A stretch of DNA of 64,000 bases from Clavibacter californiensis (GTDB lineage Bacteria; Actinomycetota; Actinomycetes; Actinomycetales; Microbacteriaceae), in the NCBI RefSeq assembly GCF_021952865.1, contig NZ_CP040792.1, positions 1,302,001 to 1,366,000 of the forward strand, read 5' to 3'. The position numbers and the translations under genes were made by a program. The notes under the pieces are model-generated. The model was not told the DNA's origin, searched no databases, and was given only the letters and a program-made list of their open reading frames with translations. Below are positions 59,174 to 64,000 of this stretch, in pieces. The number at the start of each line of letters is the position of its first letter. The stretch's first letter is position 1.

Positions 59174-59522
59174 CGGCGACGTCGGCTCGGGCACCGTGGT
59201 CGCGGTCGGCCTGCTCGGCGCGGTCACCGCGCTCGCGCTGGCCACTGTGGCCGTCTCGTCCGCGCTGGTGGAGAGGGCGGCAGCGGCGGGCGCCGCGGAC
59301 TCCGGGGCGCTCGCCGCGGCGGACGTCGCCGCGGGGTTCGCGGCCGGCTCTCCCTGCTCGGCGGCCGAGGAGGTCGTGGTCGCCGCCGGGGCGGCGCTCG
59401 CGGGCTGCGAGATCACGGGCACGACGGCGGTCGTGGTCGCAGAGCGTCGCGGTGGCCCGATGGGCCTCCAGGTCACGGCGCGCGCGAGAGCCGGTCAACC
59501 GCCGTCCCGGGCGTCGGGATGA
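59163..59522 (+). CDS. Rv3654c-like (TadE-neighbour) protein
   Basis: A 119-residue protein with the Rv3654c-like start GSGTVVAVGLLGAVTALALATVAV (pilin-like helix, about 8-31), followed by an Ala-rich helical region and two Cys in a SPCSAAEE...AGCEITG context. The GTG overlaps the TadE-like gene by 11 nt. This is the final gene of the tad operon. Confidence 0.75.
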   Translation: MSRDGDVGSGTVVAVGLLGAVTALALATVAVSSALVERAAAAGAADSGALAAADVAAGFAAGSPCSAAEEVVVAAGAALAGCEITGTTAVVVAERRGGPMGLQVTARARAGQPPSRASG

Positions 59523-59863
59523 CCCGGGGCAGCCCGGTCGTCCGGGGCGTCCTCGCCCTCCTGGCGGAGCCGAGGCGCGCTGTTCGAGAGCATCTCGCAG
59601 GCGGCCCACGAGAGGGGTCGGGCCCCCGTCGAGCGTCCTCGTCCACGTGCGCGGGGGGCGCTCCTGCCCGGCCGATGCGCCTCCCGGACGCGGTGCATCC
59701 GGGAGGCACCGCGATTAGGTGCCCGGTCGGTGCGCGTGTGTATGGTGTGCCTTGTCGGGGACCCCGCCGCACGTCGCCCCGGATCGGATCCGATCCGAGC
59801 GGGCACGCATCTCGGACACCGGGCCGGCCACCGGCCCCCATGAACGCATATATAAGGAGTCAC
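59523..59863. other. Upstream region of topA with a GGATC palindrome
   Basis: A 341-bp gap without a convincing gene. GGATCGGATCCGATCC at 59781-59796 is a perfect 16-bp palindrome. An AT-rich TATATAAGGAG (59849-59859) just before topA holds the Shine-Dalgarno and possibly a -10. A longer N-terminal frame open through the gap is non-conserved. Confidence 0.4.
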
Positions 59864-62803
59864 GTGCCCGGCACGAAGAAGTTGGTCATCGTCGAGTCGC
59901 CGGCCAAGGCCAAGACGATCGCCCAGTACCTGGGCAGCGGCTACGAGGTGCAGGCCTCCGTCGGCCACATCCGCGACCTCATCGAGCCGAAGAACCTGCC
60001 GCCCGAGCTGAAGAAGGGCACGCTCGGCAAGTTCTCCGTCGACGTGGAGAACGGCTTCGAGCCCTACTACGTCGTCAGCGACCAGAAGAAGAAGACGGTC
60101 GCCGACCTCAAGCGGGCGCTCAAGGACGCCGACGAGCTCTTCCTCGCGACTGATGAGGACCGCGAGGGCGAGGCCATCGCGTGGCACCTGCTGCAGGTGC
60201 TGAAGCCGAAGGTGCCGGTCAAGCGCATGGTGTTCCACGAGATCACCAAGGAGGCCATCGAGCGGGCCCGCGACAGCACGCGCGACATCGACACGGCCCT
60301 CGTGGACGCCCAGGAGACGCGGCGCATCCTCGACCGCCTCTACGGCTACGAGGTGTCGCCCGTCCTCTGGCGCAAGGTGGGGCCCGGCCTGTCCGCTGGC
60401 CGCGTGCAGTCCGCCGCGACGCGGCTGGTCGTGGACCGCGAGCGCGAGCGGCTGGCCTTCGTCACCGCCTCGTACTGGGATCTGACGGCGTCGCTCTCGC
60501 CGGTCGACCAGCAGCTCCCGTTCGACGCCCGCCTCGTCCGCATCGACGGTGCGCGCATCGCCACGGGCCGCGACTTCGACGACAAGGGCGCGCTCAAGAA
60601 CGACTCGCGCCCGCTCGACGCGAGCAGCGCGGAAGCGCTCGCCGAGGCGCTCCGCGACCCGTCCGTGCCGCTGAAGGTGCAGAGCGTCGAGTCGAAGCCG
60701 TACACGCGTCGCCCCGCCGCGCCCTTCACCACGTCGACGCTGCAGCAGGAGGCGGCGCGCAAGCTCCGCTTCTCCGCGCGGCAGACCATGAGCGTCGCGC
60801 AGTCGCTCTACGAGAACGGCTACATCACGTACATGCGCACCGACTCGCCCTCGCTCTCGCAGCAGGCGATCAACGCGGCGCGCAAGCAGGCCGCGGAGCT
60901 CTACGGGCCCGAGACCGTGCCGGACAAGCCGCGCCTCTACGCGGGCAAGAGCAAGAACGCGCAGGAGGCCCACGAGGCCGTCCGGCCCGCCGGGGAGACC
61001 TTCCGCACGCCCCAGCAGCTCGCATCCACGCTGCGCGGCAACGACCACAAGCTCTACGACCTCATCTGGAAGCGCACCATCGCGTCGCAGATGGCTGACG
61101 CGAAGGGATCCACCGCGTCGGTCGTCATCGCCGCGGGCCCCACGTCCGTGGGCGAGGTCGCCGAGTTCGCCGCCTCGGGCACGGTCATCACATTCCGCGG
61201 GTTCCTGGCCGCGTACGAGGAGAGCCGCGACGAGGAGCGCCATGGTGCCGCCGAGCCGCGCGAGGCCAAGCTGCCCGACCTCAAGAATGGCCAGGACCTG
61301 CGCCTCGTCGACGTCGACGCGAAGGGGCACGAGACCAGCCCGCCGCCGCGCTACACGGAGGCGAGCCTCGTCAAGACGCTCGAGGAGCTGGGGATCGGTC
61401 GTCCGTCGACCTATGCCGCCATCATCTCGACGATCGTCGACCGCGGCTACGTCACGCCGCGCGGCACGGCCCTCGTCCCGAACTGGATCGCCTTCTCGGT
61501 GGTGCGGCTGCTCGAGGAGTTCTTCACGGAGCTCGTGCAGTACGACTTCACCGCAGGCATGGAGGACGACCTCGACCGCATCGCGGAGGGCTCGGCCGAG
61601 CGCGTCGACTGGCTGAAGGGCTTCTACTACGGCAACGACGCGCACAAGGGGCTCCGCCCCACGATCGACAACCTCGGCGAGATCGACGCCAAGGAGATCA
61701 ACTCCCTGCGCATCGCGGACGACATCACCCTGCGCATCGGCAAGTACGGCCCCTACCTGGAGGTCCACGAGGAGGGTGCCGCAGCGGACGCGACGCCCCG
61801 CCGCGTCAACCTGCCGGAGGACCTCGCGCCGGACGAGCTGACCGCGGCCAAGGCCCGCGAGCTGATCGACGCGCCGGTCGTCACCGACCGGGTCATCGGC
61901 ATCAACCCCGAGAACGGCAAGCAGGTCGTGGCGAAGGACGGTCGTTACGGCCCGTACGTCACCGAGCTCGACCCCGAGCCCGAGGTGGCACCGGAGGCCC
62001 CCGCTGGCGGTGCCGACACGGCGACCGGCGAGGTGCTCGAGAGCGCGTCGGCGGCGACCACGGCCGCACCCGCGAAGAAGGCGCCCGCCAAGAAGCCGGC
62101 GGCGAAGAAGGCGGCGGCCGTCAAGCCGCGCACCGCCTCCATCTTCAAGTCGATGGACCTCGCGACGGTCGACCTCGAGACGGCGCTGCGCCTGCTCGAC
62201 CTCCCGCGGGTCGTGGGCGAGGATCCGGAGACGGCCACCCCCATCACCGCCCAGAACGGCAAGTACGGCCCGTACCTGAAGAAGGGCACGGACTCGCGCT
62301 CGCTCACGAGCGAGGAGCAGATCTTCGAGATCGACCTGCCCGGTGCCCTCGAGGTCTTCGCACAGCCCAAGTACGGCGCCCGTCGTCCGTCGAGCGCGCT
62401 GAAGGAGTTCGACGCGGATCCCGTGAGCGGCAAGGGCATCAAGGTGAAGGACGGACGCTTCGGCCCGTACGTCACAGACGGCGAGACCAACGCGACGATC
62501 CCGAAGAGCGAGTCCGTCGAGGACGTCGACTTCGACCGTGCGGTCGAGCTGCTCGCCGACAAGCGCGCCAAGGGGCCGGCGAAGCCGAAGACCAAGGCCA
62601 AGGCCCCGGCCAAGGCGAAGGCCAAGGCACCCGCGAAGGCGAAGACGACGGCAACGAAGTCCACCGCGGCGAAGACGTCCACCGCGAAGACCGGCACCGC
62701 GACGACGACCGCCGCGCGCTCGGCCGCCGCCACGAAGGCGGCGGCGACCAGGGCCGCCAACAAGGCGGCCGCTGCCGCGGCGACGGCATCCGACGCGACG
62801 TGA
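59864..62803 (+). CDS. topA: DNA topoisomerase I
   Basis: A 979-residue type IA topoisomerase that relaxes negative supercoils. Toprim domain with VIVESPAKAKTI (9-19) and DEDREGEA (97-104; Asp97, Asp99, Glu101), catalytic Tyr323 in YITYMRTDS, and C-terminal repeats (GKYGPY, GRYGPY, GKYGPY, GRFGPY units) instead of zinc ribbons, ending in a Lys/Ala-rich tail (about 905-979). GTG 59864 chosen: AAGGAG at 59854-59859 and the typical PGTKKLVIVESPAKAK N-terminus. Its stop overlaps the tmk start. Confidence 0.97.
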   Translation: MPGTKKLVIVESPAKAKTIAQYLGSGYEVQASVGHIRDLIEPKNLPPELKKGTLGKFSVDVENGFEPYYVVSDQKKKTVADLKRALKDADELFLATDEDREGEAIAWHLLQVLKPKVPVKRMVFHEITKEAIERARDSTRDIDTALVDAQETRRILDRLYGYEVSPVLWRKVGPGLSAGRVQSAATRLVVDRERERLAFVTASYWDLTASLSPVDQQLPFDARLVRIDGARIATGRDFDDKGALKNDSRPLDASSAEALAEALRDPSVPLKVQSVESKPYTRRPAAPFTTSTLQQEAARKLRFSARQTMSVAQSLYENGYITYMRTDSPSLSQQAINAARKQAAELYGPETVPDKPRLYAGKSKNAQEAHEAVRPAGETFRTPQQLASTLRGNDHKLYDLIWKRTIASQMADAKGSTASVVIAAGPTSVGEVAEFAASGTVITFRGFLAAYEESRDEERHGAAEPREAKLPDLKNGQDLRLVDVDAKGHETSPPPRYTEASLVKTLEELGIGRPSTYAAIISTIVDRGYVTPRGTALVPNWIAFSVVRLLEEFFTELVQYDFTAGMEDDLDRIAEGSAERVDWLKGFYYGNDAHKGLRPTIDNLGEIDAKEINSLRIADDITLRIGKYGPYLEVHEEGAAADATPRRVNLPEDLAPDELTAAKARELIDAPVVTDRVIGINPENGKQVVAKDGRYGPYVTELDPEPEVAPEAPAGGADTATGEVLESASAATTAAPAKKAPAKKPAAKKAAAVKPRTASIFKSMDLATVDLETALRLLDLPRVVGEDPETATPITAQNGKYGPYLKKGTDSRSLTSEEQIFEIDLPGALEVFAQPKYGARRPSSALKEFDADPVSGKGIKVKDGRFGPYVTDGETNATIPKSESVEDVDFDRAVELLADKRAKGPAKPKTKAKAPAKAKAKAPAKAKTTATKSTAAKTSTAKTGTATTTAARSAAATKAAATRAANKAAAAAATASDAT

Positions 62804-63435
62804 CCGGCGTCTTCATCACCCTGGAGGGCGGCGACGGCGTGGGGAAGTCCACGCAGTCGGCGCTCCTCCGGGGATGGCTGGAGGACGAGGGCCACGAGGT
62901 CGTCGTCACCCGCGAGCCCGGGGGCAGCGACCTCGGGGTGGAGATCCGCGAGATCGTGCTGCACCGTCGCGGCCACATCGCGCCGCGCGCCGAGGCGCTC
63001 CTGTATGCGGCCGACCGCGCGCATCACGTCGACACGGTCGTCCGGCCGGCGCTCGAACGGGGCGCCGTGGTCCTGCAGGACCGCTACCTCGACTCGTCCG
63101 TCGCGTACCAGGGGGCGGGTCGCGTGCTGGACGCCGTCGAGATCCGCGAGCTGTCGCTCTGGGCCGCCCAGGGGCTCCTGCCCGACCTGACGGTGCTGCT
63201 CGACCTCGACCAGGCCGCGGCCCGCGTCCGCCTCGACGCGGCTCGCACGCGCTTCGACCGGCTCGAGGCCGAGCGCGCCGAGTTCCACGAGCGCGTGCGC
63301 CAGGCGTTCCTCGGTCTCGCCGACGCGGAGCCGGAGCGCTTCCTGGTCGTGGATGCCGCGCGCCCGCGCGAGGAGATCGCCGCGGAGATCCGGACCAGAG
63401 CGCATGCGCTGATCGCGGCGGGAGCATCGGCGTGA
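62800..63435 (+). CDS. tmk: Thymidylate kinase
   Basis: A 211-residue dTMP kinase (dTMP to dTDP). P-loop FITLEGGDGVGKST (5-18), the DR(Y/x) motif in LQDRYLDSSVAYQG, and the TREPGGS motif are present. The lid lacks many Arg, as in Gram-positive-type TMPK. Coupled to topA (GTGA overlap) and to holB. Confidence 0.97.
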   Translation: MTGVFITLEGGDGVGKSTQSALLRGWLEDEGHEVVVTREPGGSDLGVEIREIVLHRRGHIAPRAEALLYAADRAHHVDTVVRPALERGAVVLQDRYLDSSVAYQGAGRVLDAVEIRELSLWAAQGLLPDLTVLLDLDQAAARVRLDAARTRFDRLEAERAEFHERVRQAFLGLADAEPERFLVVDAARPREEIAAEIRTRAHALIAAGASA

Positions 63436-64000
63436 GCGACGCGACGACGGACCGGCAGGCTGCCGCGCCGGCGGACGGCCCGTCCGCGAGCCCCGACGGG
63501 CGGGCGATCTGGGACGAGCTCACCGGCCAGTCCGAGGCGGTCGCGCTCCTCGCCGCGGCGAGCAGCCCGCGGGCCACGGCGCGTGACGCCGCCGGCACCG
63601 CGCTCGCGCACTCGTGGCTCATCACCGGGCCCCCCGGATCCGGCCGCTCGAACCTCGCCTACGCCTTCGCGACCGCGCTGCTCAGCGACGGCACGCCGGA
63701 GGGCGACGCGGCGACCGCGCGCCAGGTCGCCGCCCGCAGCCACCCTGACCTCGGCGTGCTCGCGACCGAGCGGGTCATCATCGCCATCGACGAGGTGCGC
63801 GCCCTGGTCACGTCGTCGCAGTACTCGCCGTCGGTCGGCCGCTACCGCGTCATGGTCGTCGAGGACGCCGACCGGATGACCGAGCGCACGTCGAACCTCT
63901 TGCTGAAGGCGCTCGAGGAGCCGCCGGAGCGCACCATCTGGATCCTGTGCGCGCCCAGCGAGGCCGACCTGATCCCGACCATCCGCTCCCGCGTGCGCAG
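63432..64000 (+). CDS. holB: DNA polymerase III subunit delta' (3' end beyond the window)
   Basis: The frame is open from GTG 63432 (overlapping the tmk stop) to the window end; 189 residues are visible. An AAA+-like clamp-loader subunit: the P-loop is GPPGSGRS with Arg for Lys, as expected of the non-hydrolysing delta'; VIIAIDEVRALV, VVEDADRMTERTSNLLLKALEEPPERTIWIL and the sensor-like TIRSRVR are diagnostic. The four-Cys zinc module usual between the P-loop and the IDEVR strand has lost its cysteines (TPEGDAATARQVAARSHPD). Truncated by the window. Confidence 0.92.
   Translation, partial: MSDATTDRQAAAPADGPSASPDGRAIWDELTGQSEAVALLAAASSPRATARDAAGTALAHSWLITGPPGSGRSNLAYAFATALLSDGTPEGDAATARQVAARSHPDLGVLATERVIIAIDEVRALVTSSQYSPSVGRYRVMVVEDADRMTERTSNLLLKALEEPPERTIWILCAPSEADLIPTIRSRVR

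Noticed and set aside
59519-59863. N-terminal extension of topA
   Set aside because: Residues before 59864 are non-conserved in composition and the Shine-Dalgarno and family N-terminus fix the start at GTG 59864.

Overview
The window is high-GC (about 73% by eye) actinobacterial DNA. Gene content and order point to the family Microbacteriaceae, and Clavibacter is my best guess: an actinobacterial-type xylose isomerase, a Pta with an N-terminal P-loop domain, Mqo, an Rv2578c-like radical SAM protein, a flp-pilus locus next to topA-tmk-holB, and sortase-anchored proteins with an Ig-like/low-complexity architecture. The assignment rests on recognition from memory, not on a search. Nearly all the sequence is coding. 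I see no transposase, integrase, CRISPR array, rRNA or phage gene.

Layout. 1-0.6 kb: end of a small cysteine-containing secreted protein in locally AT-richer DNA, and a tiny membrane protein. 0.7-11.4 kb: sugar and general metabolism and regulation (xylA, GH1 glycosidase, GNAT, MarR, LysR with a divergent class V aminotransferase, Bcr/CflA exporter, an acyltransferase-like membrane protein, an aminoglycoside-phosphotransferase-like kinase, a PH-like membrane protein). 11.6-15.8 kb: tRNA-Ser(GGA), a 928-aa LuxR-type ATPase regulator, an NAD(P)-binding reductase, and the SRP RNA. 15.8-19.2 kb: pta-ackA. 19.5-27.3 kb: a 1798-aa LPVTG-anchored surface protein with six Ig-like repeats and a 92-copy pentapeptide stalk, followed by a DUF5819-HTTM gene pair. 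27.4-37.3 kb: housekeeping genes (dnaX-recR, ask-asd, mqo, an SOS-box-preceded radical SAM gene, a degenerate response regulator, tdk). 37.3-45.3 kb: a cell-envelope stretch (Wzz/BY-kinase fusion, BNR-like protein, DUF4012 protein, two small LPxTG proteins, VanZ-like protein, LLM oxidoreductase). 45.4-52.7 kb: two paralogous class A penicillin-binding proteins flanking an acyltransferase, tRNA-Pro(CGG) and a metallophosphoesterase. 52.8-55.6 kb: DUF4177, ridA, acsA. 55.9-59.5 kb: a compact Tad/Flp pilus operon. 59.9-64 kb: topA-tmk-holB, with holB cut by the window end.

How it fits together. Acetate is handled by both Pta-AckA and Acs. Asp-family amino-acid synthesis starts with ask-asd. Peptidoglycan, exopolysaccharide, pilus and sortase-type surface proteins make roughly half of the window envelope-related. 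Two patterns run through it: eleven genes carry a TANNNT hexamer exactly 6-7 nt before the start codon and no convincing Shine-Dalgarno (probable leaderless mRNAs), and GGATCC is strikingly frequent in coding DNA whatever the reading frame.
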